Source of the DNA: Trigonopsis variabilis
Lineage: Eukaryota; Ascomycota; Trigonopsidomycetes; Trigonopsidales; Trigonopsidaceae
DNA: 64,000 nucleotides
Direction: 5' to 3'
Assembly: GCA_003707065.3 (NCBI GenBank)
Contig: PPXM03000009.1
Location: forward strand, 1 to 64,000
The notes under the pieces were generated by a model. That model was not told the origin of the DNA. It made no database searches and saw nothing but the letters and a program-made list of their open reading frames with translations. Below, in pieces: positions 1 through 11,570 of this stretch (its first letter is position 1; each line of letters opens with the position of its first letter). A program made the translations under genes and the position numbers.

Positions 1-1039
1 TTATGACAAACGACGGATAAGAAGGAATCCCTCAAGCCACATGTGTGTATCGCTTGATTTTTGAGCTCATATATATCATATTTATATGTTCTAATAAATT
101 AAGTTATTTATGTCTCATATATTAGCTTGTTAGTGATGATATCAAAGCGAGATTACACATCTGGATGTTGACTAAGTGTCATATCCGCATACACCTTGTA
201 CGATAATCAGCCATGCTTGTGTCTAAATCTTCAGTCGCCACCAACAAATTTGACTTGATAGGTCCGCCGTCTACCATGTTTATACACAAAAGTTCTCTCA
301 TTCCAAGAAGCAGACTGGAGGGTTTGGCCTGTTACCGCAAGATTTTAACCGAGAGCTCATTCTTGACATATTATCTTTCTTAGCTTGTTGTTCGGTCATT
401 TTCATTAATTCATCCATTAATTCATCCTCATATTGCTATGAGTTCAGTTTCCTCACCTTGAGCACCATGGAATTCTGATCATCATTACACGTCTTGTCGT
501 AGGGAGTTTTCTGTCAAAATGCTATCCAAAATGTCAACTATGTTGACATATTATTTCACGGATCATACGATTGCGAGAAATAAGTGTCTATTCTTGCGGA
601 CTGCGTGGCTAGTCGTTTATTGCTGGAAGGTACCTGTTACAGTTTTGCACCGCTCAACAGCAGACGAGTGAAAGGAGTCTAAGCAGAGGGATAAGAGCAT
701 TGTAGAGACCTTAAATTAAACTAAGAGCGCGGGGCATTTTATTGGATTTCTCACTGAGTCTCGCCCATGTGACCTGTAACGGTTTCATGTTCCTTGTTAC
801 GAACCGTCGTAACGATTCCACGTCTCTCTGATCCTCAATCGTGTTGCCAGCCTTCACACTACCATATAGCGTTTTTGATAGTGGATCGGAGTAGCATCTC
901 TTGTTTTGCTTTGTTTGCACGAAGCTCACCCACCTGCTTTACTAACGCCCGATCTGTAGCACTCCAAGCTATGAAGAGGTCCAAGTTATAGGTCCTACAG
1001 ATTGAGTCGGAAATAGTGTTCTGCTATACCGCTACAAGG
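1..1039. other. no gene recognised
   Basis: No open frame with a recognisable protein and no RNA gene was seen on either strand. Two minor repeats are visible: CATTAATTCATC in tandem at 403-414 and 415-426, and TTGACATATTAT at 363-374 and again at 543-554. The right end is presumably the promoter and leader of the Bud21-like gene. Confidence 0.5.
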
Positions 1040-1087
1040 ATGTCCAAACCCGTCCACTTAGGCGTTGCCCGAAATGGCCCGCACTGA
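1040..1087 (+). promoter_or_regulatory. upstream ORF overlapping the BUD21-like start
   Basis: A 15-codon upstream frame starts with ATG at 1040 and ends in a TGA whose last base is the A of the main ATG (TGATG at 1085-1089). This arrangement is typical of termination-reinitiation coupling. It would matter only if transcription starts upstream of 1040, which the sequence cannot show. Alternatively the main start is the later in-frame ATG at 1153. Confidence 0.35.
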
Positions 1088-1956
1088 TGAAAAGCGTTAC
1101 ATCAGATTTGTGTAACGATAAAAATTTCGGTGTTCCTCGTTCTTATCCTTTGATGACGCCAAAGACTCCGCGAAAAGCAGCCCGAAAGAACCGTAAATCA
1201 GACTCAGAAGGATTAAGTTCCGATAATGATGTCTTTGTGACACCAGCGACGACCTTAAAGCCCAGCAGAACACCTCGTACTGCTGGCAAGTTTGAAGGTG
1301 TCACCAAACATTTGAAATTCGACGATGATGATGAATATGAGACTGCTCAGGAAGAGAGCAGTGAAGTTAATTCTCCCCAGAGCGAGCAAGATAGTGATGA
1401 AGACGGCAGCCATGAAGTTGCCTCGTTAGCTGGTCGCAAAGAAGATCAATCGGGGGAAAACTCTGACGAGAGCTCGTCTGATGAAGCTCCAGAGGAAGAA
1501 TCTTTCAGTGGCACCAAGAAACAGGCTCAGACGGATCGCGAAAAGCGAGCAAAAGCAAAGCACGAGGCTACGAGGGCGCAACGAGAAAAGGAGCGACGAC
1601 GACAAGAAAGGAATCGACTACAGAAAAAGGACGAAGTAAGAGAAGTTGTCGACGATGATGACGATGATGAAAAGCTGTTGCTGCCTACTGAGTTGTTAGA
1701 GCTAGCAGAGCAGGAAAGCAAGAAACGCAAGCATAGACGGCTGGACGATGAAGAAAACCAAGACCAAGACCAAGAGACAAAGACAATGAGCAAACGAAAA
1801 GTAGAGGCCAGCGATACGGTGAAAAAAGGGCCCGTATTAGTGCACATTCAAGAGAAGAGAAATCAAAAGCTGGCACCAAAGGCTGATAAGGGATTCATAG
1901 AAGGCAAGCAGGCATGGTATAATCGGCGGGATGTTCGGCGAAAAGGACGGGCGTGA
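1087..1956 (+). CDS. BUD21: Bud21/Utp16-like U3 snoRNP (SSU processome) protein
   Basis: Intronless frame of 289 residues, acidic and lysine-rich like the family. The order of parts matches yeast Bud21: an acidic Ser/Asp/Glu N-terminal half, a long basic helix (about 145-185) rich in Arg/Lys/Gln, the conserved LPTELLEL-type segment (about 200), and a basic tail with VLVHIQEK then AWYNRRDVRRKGRA at the end. In yeast the protein belongs to the small-subunit processome and acts in 18S rRNA processing in the nucleolus; that role is inferred here from family. The first 20 residues do not look conserved, so the start may be the ATG at 1153. A 15-codon upstream frame abuts the ATG. It converges on the ZIP transporter, whose stop lies 126 bp away. 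Confidence 0.72.
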   Translation: MKSVTSDLCNDKNFGVPRSYPLMTPKTPRKAARKNRKSDSEGLSSDNDVFVTPATTLKPSRTPRTAGKFEGVTKHLKFDDDDEYETAQEESSEVNSPQSEQDSDEDGSHEVASLAGRKEDQSGENSDESSSDEAPEEESFSGTKKQAQTDREKRAKAKHEATRAQREKERRRQERNRLQKKDEVREVVDDDDDDEKLLLPTELLELAEQESKKRKHRRLDDEENQDQDQETKTMSKRKVEASDTVKKGPVLVHIQEKRNQKLAPKADKGFIEGKQAWYNRRDVRRKGRA

Positions 1957-2082
1957 CTTGTACGATAAGATTGGGATCAGGATAAAGCTCAAGAAGAGTG
2001 TAACTTTGAACGATACAAACAGGATTATGTAGGCAGCACTTACGGGAGAGTAGCTCTTGGGACGTGAATACCTGAAATTAAT

Positions 2083-3063
2083 CTATTCGGGTATTAAAAG
2101 AGTCAATAAAGGAAGCATCATTCCAACAAAAGTGAGGCCTGTGTTTCTAAAGTCTTTGGGCTCGTTTTCATTTGCTTGAGAGATCTCATTCATGACATGC
2201 ATAGCAACAAACCTGTGCGTTAGAATCTTTCAGTCTCGGGCGATCCTTACAAGAATGTTCCTCCGCTAAAAATGAGTAGTTCTCCGGTCCACCACATGAT
2301 ATTATGTTCATCTGACCCGCCCAAGAGCCGGATCAAGACCCAAGTCACAATGGCCCCTAGAGGAGCCGAAAGAGAAAAGGCACCCAAATAACGCCGGATG
2401 GCAGGAGCATTCAAGCCGAGGCGCAGGAGCACGGCAGAGAACCCAAACGCAGCGGGAGCCTTATGAACCATAATAGCAAAGAAGACAATTAGCTCCAAGG
2501 CAACGTTAGCCGACGCACTTGAAGCACCCAGGGCGACTCCATCGGCCGCGCCATGAACACAGAGGCCCAATGACAGCGAAAATGCTTTTCTCGAGCTCTC
2601 TTGGGAAAGTCCACCGTTGTCACTTGGAAGCCCAGTCTCGGCGTAGGATCGCAACTCTGACACATCGACGGAGTTGTATCGTGATTTCTGTCTCTGTTGG
2701 ATAATTGTAGGAATCTGATCAATTGCAAACATGAATATAAACCCAGATACCAGTGCCAGTCCAACGTAGGGTTGATAGGAAGGAGTTCCACCCGGAGCAT
2801 CAGGAGATAGAGAGCTCGAGCGCACAGAGTAGAGAGTCTCCACCCCTTCAGGGATGATGACCACTAAGGCCGTCCCTACTAAAACGCCCATTCCTAGAGA
2901 AGATACAGCCATTATACTCCGCTGGGATAGAGATTTGAACAGTGGAACATGGCCTGCCAGAAAGCATCTGGAACGTAAGCTACTAGGGATCAGCATCGCC
3001 AACTCACGTTATGCCCATAAGAAAAGACAACAACAGCAGGGGTACAAACCCACCGCCGCTCAT
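2083..3063 (-). CDS. ZIP family metal transporter (ZIP9/Atx2 type)
   Basis: Three exons give 300 residues: 3008-3063, 2251-2967 and 2083-2212, with introns of 40 and 38 nt. The N-terminal helix, the loop GVLVGTALVVIIPEG and the later HGAADGVALGAS and HKAPAAFGFS segments are the metal-site helices of ZIP transporters. The last exon restores the final helix after GGTFL. Human ZIP9 and yeast Atx2 are Golgi transporters of zinc or manganese, so a secretory-pathway location is likely but inferred. The family histidines (HG.ADG and H..P) are present, so it looks active. It is divergent from HAT1, sharing a 268 bp intergenic region. The splice site of intron 1 was chosen because it alone keeps frame and family alignment. 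Confidence 0.85.
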
Positions 3064-3331
3064 TTGGAATGATAGGGTTCCTGGTTGGTGCGGGAGATGA
3101 TGATCTTAAGGGCAAAGTCTCGGTAAAGGAGTCGGGAGTAATCTAGCAAGCGACGATGACAACGGTAATGAACGTTGTCACGCTAGCGCGTCTGGCAATA
3201 GAAGGGTGACGCAAGTAGAAAGGAGCTTGTGCTTATTCGTTGCTTTTAGTAAGGCAACCAAGCTTGCAGCAAGGCCGTAGTCAGAAGGGCCCTTACTATT
3301 AATTAGTCTCACAGACGCGTCCCTACATACC

Positions 3332-4775
3332 ATGGGTGAATGGGTAGCTTCATCGAACGACGCAGTTAAATTCAATCTTGGTACGAATTTATCTGTCAGA
3401 TTACTAATTTTAGTTGAAAATAACGGATCCACAGCTGAATCGTTCCATCCGGATTACACCTATCCAATCTATGGCGATAAAGAGACTATTTATGGATATG
3501 AAGATCTCTCAATTGATGTAGGTACTTTGAGTCGTTTATCTAACATAAGATTTATTTGTCGGCGTCGTCATTGAGCACGTTTGTTGAAGAATCATACAAG
3601 GCTCGAGTCGAAGATGATGTTAATGATCCCGTGGAAACTTTGAAACCATATTTATCAGACGGTATGGATCCGTTATCGCTCCAACTGACATGCCTAGATA
3701 CGAAATACGAGGATAAGCCAGCCTTCCTCGAGCAAATCAAAAATGAGTCCTTCACCCCTCCAGGAGATCCGGTCGGAACATACACAATCAATGACAAAGC
3801 ATTTGTGACTTATAAGGTTTGAATACCTCGTAACTGGTCTAACTTTAGTGCTCGCTTACTGACCCTCAAGCCTTGGCTCTGCACCATCGAATGAGAATCT
3901 TCGTCCTAACGTTGATTGAAGCTGGCTCCTATATTGACGAAACAGATGACCAATGGCAACTTTACTGTCTGTAAGATCTTTGTTATTGATTCCTTCTTTC
4001 TAACTAAAGATACGAGAAATCTAATGATCGGTTCCTTTTCTTGGGATTCTGCACGGTCTATTCATATCTATGGTTCAAAACCAGTCATGTCCACGATTCA
4101 AATAAGTCATCTATAGACGACTTGCCGCGCCGGTGCAGAATCTCTCAGTATATCATTCTTCCTCCTTATCAACGCCATGGTCATGGAGGTAAGTCTGATT
4201 CTCTCACTCAAGCTCATTCCTCATAGCACGTTTTTACAATACCATCTTTACTCATCTATTCGATGACCCCACCGTCAAAGAGATTACCGTTGAAGACCCA
4301 CGAGAAGCGTTCGATGATCTCCGAGACCGCGCAGATATCGTCCGTTTAGAACAAGCAGGGATCTTTTCTGCCAAGAATGGTTTCTCTTCCGCTCCTTTAG
4401 ACCCGAAATGGACCAAGGAAAACCGGACAAAGTCTAAGATGGCTCCCGTAAGTCGCTGAGAAAGGCCTAGACTAACAGATGCAGCGCCAATTCGAACGGT
4501 GTTGCGAAATGGAACTACTGCGAACGCTGGACAGGAGTAACCCAGAACAATATAAACAGCTGCGATTGCAAGTCAAGCGCCGACTTTACCGTCATAATAA
4601 GGAGTCCCTTCGAGACCTAAGTGCGGACGAAATCAAGCAGCGGCTGGACGCTACATATAAAAATGTCGAAGCCGACTATCTTCGTTTACTGGGAGGTCTC
4701 AAATATCTACAAAATAGGCCCAAACGCAAGGGAGGAGTGTTGTCCTGGGCCACCAAGCGTCTGCGGGGAGACTAA
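3332..4775 (+). CDS. HAT1: histone acetyltransferase type B catalytic subunit
   Basis: Six exons (3332-3517, 3550-3816, 3849-3970, 4010-4188, 4227-4447, 4479-4775) encode 423 residues; the introns are only 32, 32, 39, 38 and 31 nt. Hat1 acetylates newly made histone H4 at Lys5 and Lys12 with Hat2/RbAp46. The N-terminal domain carries FHPDYTYPIYG and GYEDLSID. The acetyl-CoA motif is ISQYIILPPYQRHGHG (about 236-251). The acid of EITVEDPREAFDDLRD (Glu274) matches the catalytic Glu of yeast Hat1. The C-terminal region continues to the usual length. Start ATG at 3332 gives the family-typical short leader before the WVASSNDAV segment. Haspin converges on it with a 99 bp gap. Confidence 0.95.
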
Positions 4776-4874
4776 GTCTACGCTTGACAGTCAAATAGTT
4801 GTCCCTTGCTATCCATGTCCCTATAAAAATTAATCTTACACATTCCATTAAAATCGGTTCTTCCATCGAGGACC

Positions 4875-6956
4875 TCAGCTCGAAGGCATCAATTTCTCGG
4901 CTTGGGCCCACTTCACAAACTCCGTAGCAGACGAGAACGAATCTAATGTCCTTGTCCGAGTCTTGAAGCTGAAGCTCTTTTTCCTCGGGTCCAGTATACG
5001 ATGGACCAATTCCAACGTCTTGTAAGATTTGCGGTCTTCCATTGTCTTTTCATTCACCGACGCCCGAATGGTCTTGGGACGAATCAAGCCTTTGCTGTTG
5101 AGCAGCTTGTCGACAAGGTAATGAAGCCACAGTAAATTGGTCTGAGGACAATAAATCGACCAATCTGGCGGCTGGCCTGGGTTTCGGGCGCTGATGCGAT
5201 TCTTCATGAAGCGATAGATATCAAATTGGTAATCCCCTTTGCCGTTAAAAAACGTGGGATCATCCATGTTCATGAAAACGAGCTTCTTCGGTCCAAACTG
5301 TCCCCTTGATAGCGTATAGTCGATCAAGGTGACCTTGAGCTGGCGCCCATCAGATGCACTGTCTTGCAAACTGAGATCTTCCATCATTTTCTCGGTCGAG
5401 TCGACAGTTTGAATAGTTATATTTCCCCAATGAAGATCCCGGTGCTCGAATTTAAAGTTTTCTTCTCCTCGCTTGATGATCTCAGCGGTTTTCCAAAAGA
5501 TCGATGACGCTTCGGACCATGAGCGAAGCTCAAAGTGTTCCAAATCGATGCCCACGTTTTGTAAGGTGATTATGCAGTATAATTGGTCTTTGTTATAGCG
5601 CGGCCGTTCATTTTGACTGCCTTTTAGTGCATCGTAACGGTCCCATAGTCTGAGCAAGATCTCGCTGTAAGGGCCCTTGACGAGATGAGACCCGATCATT
5701 GGGACAAAGCCTGGTAACCGCATCATCTCTTTTGTCACAATAATTTCCCGTAGAATGTCCTGACAGGTCGGTTGCCCAACATCCTCCTTACCAAAAGGAA
5801 TGACTTTGAGGACCTGGCCAGGGCCAGTGGAGACAGTGGAGTAGACTTCACTGTATGATGCTTCGCCTAGTTTCTCGAGAGCAACTCTCTTGGATAATGA
5901 TTTTATATGAACAGAGAAATCAAGCAGAGACGGCACCGAAGTCACTTGGGCAAGCTGGGAGAGAGTTACTTGGGAGATATCTCCTAGCGTTCGATTGCTT
6001 TGAGAGCGAGACATGTGATGAGGGTCTCCAAACGCAATTAGAGATGTTGATGATTGGTCTGGTCGTAAAGATTGCCGGTGGACGGCCTGAGGCATCGAGA
6101 TCCTCGATTTGTCCAAAGGCTTGTTTCTGGTCCTTCTTGGCTCAGACCGATCAGGCCCCATGCCTAAGATAGACCCGAAGAATAGTGAAGAGATTGATGA
6201 GGAGGATGAAGAAGGAGGAAGCCGGGAAGAGGCGCTGTCATTAGATTGGTGACTATCCATGCGTGAAATCCGGGAACTCAAGCTGTCAGTCGAGAACATG
6301 CTTTTAATTCCCCGTTGTTTTGGCGTCGGCCGGCTTAGATTAAGTAGAGATGGGTTCTTGGTGGCTAATGCTGGCCTGCCAGGACTCACCCCAACGTTCT
6401 TATGGCCTTCCCGTAATCCTGAATCTCTCTTGGACTCTCGTTTCTTACTGGGCGTCATGGATCCAGTCGACGAGACATACGATTGCCGACTACCTTCGCT
6501 CTGGGCAAGAAACGATAGATTCTTGTGTCCGCGGGACCTAGGCAAAGACTGCCGTTCCTCTCTCAATGTCACTGTAGACATCGTCGATGACCGACTGGAC
6601 TCGTTGGTTCCATTCGCCTCTTCTTTGATACCCTTGAACGCCTCTTGATCCAACCTTGGAGTCGGGCCTCCAAACGAGCTCGCCGGCTTTGATACCGGAC
6701 TCTTGATTTCAACCATAGCAGCACGCGTAAACGATTGAATCGAAACCACTGAAGTCATTTGGCTCGTCACTATCTCGGCTTCACTGTCGCTTTCGCTGCA
6801 AGAGTCGGCCTCGCTCGACCCTGCCTTGTACACCCGAAACCGTCGGTTCTCTGCCGCACTTTTTACCTCGCCCTGATTCTGCGCCTCGTCCCACAGAGCG
6901 GAGCTCATAATCGAGACGCTTGGTGCTTGACGCCGGCGTCCATAGGTCTTGCTCAT
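4875..6956 (-). CDS. haspin-family serine/threonine kinase
   Basis: Single-exon frame of 693 residues. Residues 1-350 are Ser/Thr/Arg-rich and low in predicted structure, as in other haspins. The C-terminal half is the divergent haspin kinase fold: glycine-rich loop LGEASYSEVYS, the ATP-binding VLKVIPFG, catalytic EHRDLHWGN (504-512, Asp507), and IDYT (545-548) in place of DFG, which is normal for haspin. Haspins phosphorylate histone H3 Thr3 at mitosis and help place the chromosomal passenger complex at centromeres. All catalytic elements are visible, so it should be active. Poly-Ser and Arg-Ser stretches in the N-terminal half are probable phospho-regulatory sites (inference). Confidence 0.93.
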   Translation of the reverse strand: MSKTYGRRRQAPSVSIMSSALWDEAQNQGEVKSAAENRRFRVYKAGSSEADSCSESDSEAEIVTSQMTSVVSIQSFTRAAMVEIKSPVSKPASSFGGPTPRLDQEAFKGIKEEANGTNESSRSSTMSTVTLREERQSLPRSRGHKNLSFLAQSEGSRQSYVSSTGSMTPSKKRESKRDSGLREGHKNVGVSPGRPALATKNPSLLNLSRPTPKQRGIKSMFSTDSLSSRISRMDSHQSNDSASSRLPPSSSSSSISSLFFGSILGMGPDRSEPRRTRNKPLDKSRISMPQAVHRQSLRPDQSSTSLIAFGDPHHMSRSQSNRTLGDISQVTLSQLAQVTSVPSLLDFSVHIKSLSKRVALEKLGEASYSEVYSTVSTGPGQVLKVIPFGKEDVGQPTCQDILREIIVTKEMMRLPGFVPMIGSHLVKGPYSEILLRLWDRYDALKGSQNERPRYNKDQLYCIITLQNVGIDLEHFELRSWSEASSIFWKTAEIIKRGEENFKFEHRDLHWGNITIQTVDSTEKMMEDLSLQDSASDGRQLKVTLIDYTLSRGQFGPKKLVFMNMDDPTFFNGKGDYQFDIYRFMKNRISARNPGQPPDWSIYCPQTNLLWLHYLVDKLLNSKGLIRPKTIRASVNEKTMEDRKSYKTLELVHRILDPRKKSFSFKTRTRTLDSFSSATEFVKWAQAEKLMPSS

Positions 6957-7142
6957 TCACTCGACTGTGCAGGTAAACAGACGCGTCGTTGCTCGTGGTC
7001 GTGACAACAAATCCTCGTGACACTCACTACGTTGGCTCATTTACCCGGCCGGCGCACGCTGGGCAACCTAATCGCGAAGCCCGTTTGACAAGCAACAAGG
7101 CCAAGATACATAAAGATCTAGACTATCTACATCCGTCCTCCA

Positions 7143-9227
7143 TCACTCTTTGCTCTGGTGATGGACATGTTCTCGTAGCTCCTCTAGACCCCTCTCGAGA
7201 ACATCGATACGCTTCACTTTCTCTTCTAGCTTGGAATGCAGCTCTTCCACTTGACGTTTCAGTTCGTTCACAGTGGAGAGTAGTTTGCCCGCATGCCCTT
7301 TGGCTTCTCCATTCGGCTTTTCTTTCTTGGCCTCTTCCTCAGGAGTATTGTCGGCCTTGGTAGCAGGAGTATCAGCAACGCTGGGCTCGATTTTCTCGGG
7401 CTCTGAAGCTTTGACCGGCTCGGCAACCTTGGCAGGCTCTTGCTTGATCGGCTCAGCCTCCTTTGCAGGCTCCTTGGTCTCTTCCTTGGCCTCGTGCTCG
7501 GCCTCCTCCTTCAAGTCTTGCACTGGATCTTCCTTGAGTGCATCTTTAATAGACTCCTCCTCATCCCACGAGCTCTTCTCGTCGGTCTTGGCCGCCGGCT
7601 CGTCTTGGCCTTGAGCTTTCTCGAGCATCTTGTTGACAACGGGCGAGTCGAGAGCATCTTTGGGCGAGCCAGATCGCGCAACAGGCGAAACCTTAGCAGG
7701 TTCCTCATCAACTTTGGGTTCTTCCTTTGGTGCCACCTTGGGCTCAGACTTTGGTTCCGAAACAGGCTTCGACACTGGCTCCTCAGGCTCGGAGGAAGCC
7801 GACTTGACCTGCTCGACAGGTAGAGAGTCGACAACTTGGGGCTCGTTGCCTTCGTAGATTGACTCAACGGAAATCAAAACGGGAACGGCAGTCTTTCCCC
7901 CAAACCACTCAGAAGCACTCAAGGCTGGGTTAGACGACCGAGTGGCAGGGTAGATATCGGATTGGAAAATCTCTGCCTTTCGAGGAGTGATCCACGACAC
8001 AGGTTCAAGGCTCGAGTCACCGACGGCCTTGAAAGATCGGGCAATCTCGTTTTGGTGGATATCGCAAGCTCTCTTGGGCAACCAGGCCATGCCTCGCTGG
8101 GGAATCGAAGACATATATTCAGACAGAAAGAAGAGTTCGTCCTTGCCGCTGTCGTACTCGTAGTATCGAATATTGCCATCGCCTTTACCGGCTAAGAACA
8201 AGATTCTGGTATCCTCATCATAGTGCGGCATGATGATTCCAGACGAGGAATCAATGTCTTCAAATCCTCCAATGGGACCAGCGCCGATATTACCGGCATC
8301 CCACAGACCAACTTGACGGTCACTCATGCGACTGAATCCAGTGGTCACCACTCGATTCGTGTTGCCCAGCCAAACCAAGCGCGAGTTTTTCGCTCCCGTA
8401 TGAGCTGCTCCCTCCGAGACAACCTTCTCACTTCGAAGATCCCAGACACGTAATTTCTTGTCTCTTGAGACCGTAGCAACGAGTGATCCATCGTAGTTGT
8501 AATCGAACGCGGTCACGAGATCCTTATGCTGAAGGCTGAGCTTCGCTTTTCCAGCCTCAATGTCCCAGATCTTGACAGTGTAATCATTGGATGACGAACC
8601 AAGGACTCCCTCAGCCGTAGGATGGAATTTGACATGGCCTACTTTACGAAGATGGCCACTAAGAAAAGTCACAGGAGCCACATCGGTAAATTCAGATTCC
8701 GGAAACATGGTAAACGATTCAGGCACTTTCCAAAGACCAATCTAGAATGTCAGTTATCGAACGTACGCTCTCATACTTTGGCATCATCCGATCCCGAAGC
8801 GACCATGGAGTAATCAAAAGGATTCCTATCATCAGATTATCCTTCCATCCATCATACCATGCCGTGTCCAGTACTGCTGCAGTATGTCCTCGAAATAACG
8901 GCACTTTTTCAGGAAGCTTTCCGACCTGCTCAAGAGGAATAACGCCAAATGCTCCTCCTCCGGACGCATCCCAATTCACCGAAATATAACGCTCGTTGGC
9001 CTAATCTGTAAGTATGTGCACCCTTAAAGAGCACTCACTGATAGCATATCAGAGTCCCAAGCGTTTTTACTTGTCTTAGTCCGGTATCATCGGCTCCCTC
9101 ACCTAATATGGAGGTTATCGTAGCATAACTCCTTCTTCAATGGCTGGCCATAAACATGGCGGAATTTGGACGCACGCACGAAACGACCACTGATGTCAAT
9201 TGCAAACCCTTATCCTTCATACCTCAT
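7143..9227 (-). CDS. CRN1: coronin, actin-binding WD40 protein
   Basis: Six exons encode 637 residues: 9223-9227, 9103-9189, 9039-9069, 8858-9000, 8777-8825 and 7143-8741; introns are 33, 33, 38, 32 and 35 nt. The first coding exon is just ATGAG. The N-terminal signature GRFVRASKFRHVYGQ is followed by the WD40 propeller (about 30-310) with FRGHTAAVLD, SGSDDAKIGLWKVP and SGHLRKVGHVKFHP. A long acidic, Pro/Glu/Lys-rich unique region follows, and a heptad-rich coiled coil (about 595-637, VNELKRQVEELHSKLEEK) ends the protein as in other coronins. Coronin bundles actin, cooperates with cofilin and regulates Arp2/3 at endocytic patches. The splice choices each restore a conserved WD repeat, so the model is firm. 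Confidence 0.95.
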
Positions 9228-9336
9228 GGCTGTTATGACAGATGGTTGCGACGACGCGGCATCGCGGATAGGGTCAGGTGATGTGTAGCGGTTGACAAGC
9301 TCGAGTACGAGCACAGACGCACAACTAGATGTCTTA

Positions 9337-11361
9337 TCAGCCGGGAGGTTTGGAGGTTTTCCGCTTGTAAAATGATAACTTTGTCTGCCCTTTGTTCTTC
9401 GGTTCAGACGGTCTTCGCTTCTTGCTTTGCTGGGGTCCATTTGTGCTTGAGGATTGAGGCATGGAGTCCTGATTAGAGAAGTTGATCTCTCGCGCCAAAG
9501 ATTTCGCGACATGCCAATCCTGATGTTCGGGAACCTCACTAATCAGTATTACTTTAAGACATTTGGGACAAGCCCATTTTTCCGGGCAGCTTTCGTGCGA
9601 GTCCGTCAAAGACTTGTCACTCTTTAGCATTGGAGACGCTGAACGAGCAAGACGAGATTGAGGGGGACTTGGATCTTTGGATACGCTAGCAGCAGCGTCT
9701 TCAGAAGGATCTGAATGTCCAGAAGGGCTGTTGTTCAGTTGCCGTGCGAGCTCTTTGGCTAGATGCCAGTCCTTATGTTCCATTTCTTGAGACTTTGGTA
9801 CGGAAACGAGACACTTTGGGCATTTCCAAGAGTCATGGGTTTCTGCAACGGCCTCAGTCTGCAGTACTTTGGGCTTAAAAAACATCTCCATCGTAGTAGA
9901 CGATTCGTCTCGTTGAGTTTCGAATCCACTAAGACCCAAGCTAAAGTGTTGGCAAGGATAAGGCTTACCCAAAGCTTCAACTTGAGATAATAGAGATAGA
10001 GCTGTAGTCCATAGCTGCTGATGGCATGAGTCACGGTCCATGTAGGGCAGGGGCATTTGCTTTCCGAGAGAAGATGCTCCGCTTTTTATATGCAAAGTCA
10101 TTGTTTTCGGCCGCTTTTTCAGCACGGTTTGGTCGGGATCATCCTGAAGAGTCCTGTTGCGGAGATCGGCCACAAACACCTTAAGCCAGTCCACCATATC
10201 CTGGTGAGTCTTAGCAGGAGGACGGAGGTTCTTAACAGAAGCCATAGACTTGATTTCAGTCCTGAATTTCAATAATGATTCATCAATTCCTCGAACTAAA
10301 TTGTAGATACGATGAGCAGTTTCGGTGCCCAGCACCCTCTGAAACTCTGCTAGAGGAATCGTCTGCAGATATTGAATCGACTCTTCCTTGGGCACATTAA
10401 ACGTGGTCTGGATTTCATTACCTAACTTTCCTCCCAAACCCCACATTGAATCGAACGGGATCTTACAAAGAAACGCTTCGATTGCTCGGCTCCTCAGCAC
10501 GGTTTGGTTGTTTGGTTTGTTCTGAGAACTGCATAGCTTCGACAAGACTTTGTTCCTGCTGATTCCTGCGGAACATCGGAATTTCAACTTGGTATAGATG
10601 TCGCGCCTGATATCAGCCACGATCAACGCTCCATATAAAATGACCAGATCGTCCCAGTCAACGATATCTATGTCATGATTAGGATCCGTTATACTGTCTA
10701 GAGGTATTAAAACACCAGGAACTGAGGAAATGTCAAGGTCTGTGGGGGGCAGAGGTAGATAGGAGTCATCATCTTTTTCCGAGTCAAGCGTTGGACACTC
10801 GCTGATTATTTTGTCATATACTAATTTCGAAACCTCTAAAAAAGCCTCATCTATGCCTGCCTTCTCAACAAACGGGCAATTTTCCTTAAGAACCCCAAAT
10901 ATCAGATTAGAATAATGTCGATATGGATCTAGTGAGACTTTATGACTGGATACATGAGGCTTATCGTGATACTTCCACTCCTCTTGGCCCTTTTCATATG
11001 TAGCCACATGCACAGGAACCAGATCGGGACACTTCTTTCGACTTTCTTCTATCGTTTCATGGCGCTTTATCCCAAACGCCCGGGCAGGACTGGACGATTA
11101 GCTTCTAGACATCTTGTAGCATACTCACTAGCTAACAGCTATATTGCTTGCCCACTGTTGGCACACGACAGGAGCATCCTCGGGTAATCCAAGTCGAATC
11201 TGTTCACACTGGGCCTACAAGAGTCAGCAGGCGTCCTTTCAAGACCGTACATAGTACGCATCCAAATCAATGTGCGCAATCACCGATAACGGAGTGCTTT
11301 TAGGAGTCCCTGGGCCATTTAATGCTCTCAATTGCCGGTACGTGAACCGAGAATGAGACAT
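9337..11361 (-). CDS. RAD30: DNA polymerase eta, Y-family translesion polymerase
   Basis: Three exons (11251-11361, 11129-11214, 9337-11089; introns 36 and 39 nt) encode 649 residues. The Y-family active site is intact: AHIDLDAYYAQ near residue 30 (Asp32) and GIDEAFLEVS (Asp146, Glu147). ASNIAVSYPARAFGIKRH and HKVSLDPYR are typical finger/palm segments; the helix-hairpin region and little finger follow. Two C-terminal zinc modules are seen, C489/C492/H504/H508 and C573/C576/H588/H592, each with the Asp two residues before the last His typical of ubiquitin-binding UBZ3. QTKLSFYKRK near the end resembles a PCNA-interacting motif. It bypasses UV photoproducts accurately at stalled forks. Most family members I recall have a single UBZ, so the pair is notable. 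It lies head-to-tail behind coronin, 109 bp apart. Confidence 0.93.
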
Positions 11362-11570
11362 GAACAAAGAAAAATCTCGTTACGTAAGCCTGTCTGATAG
11401 ACGAGCGCGTCCAATGGGTCCTAGGTAGATCTTAAGGCACCTTTCAACAGCTCCAGCGTTCCAGATCTGATATCCGTCTCTTTATTCTCTTTATCTTTAT
11501 TGCACGATCACAGTCGCGCTGGCTTCGTTGCCGTCGAGTTGTAACACCAGTGTCTGCCTGGCCAGTCCTC

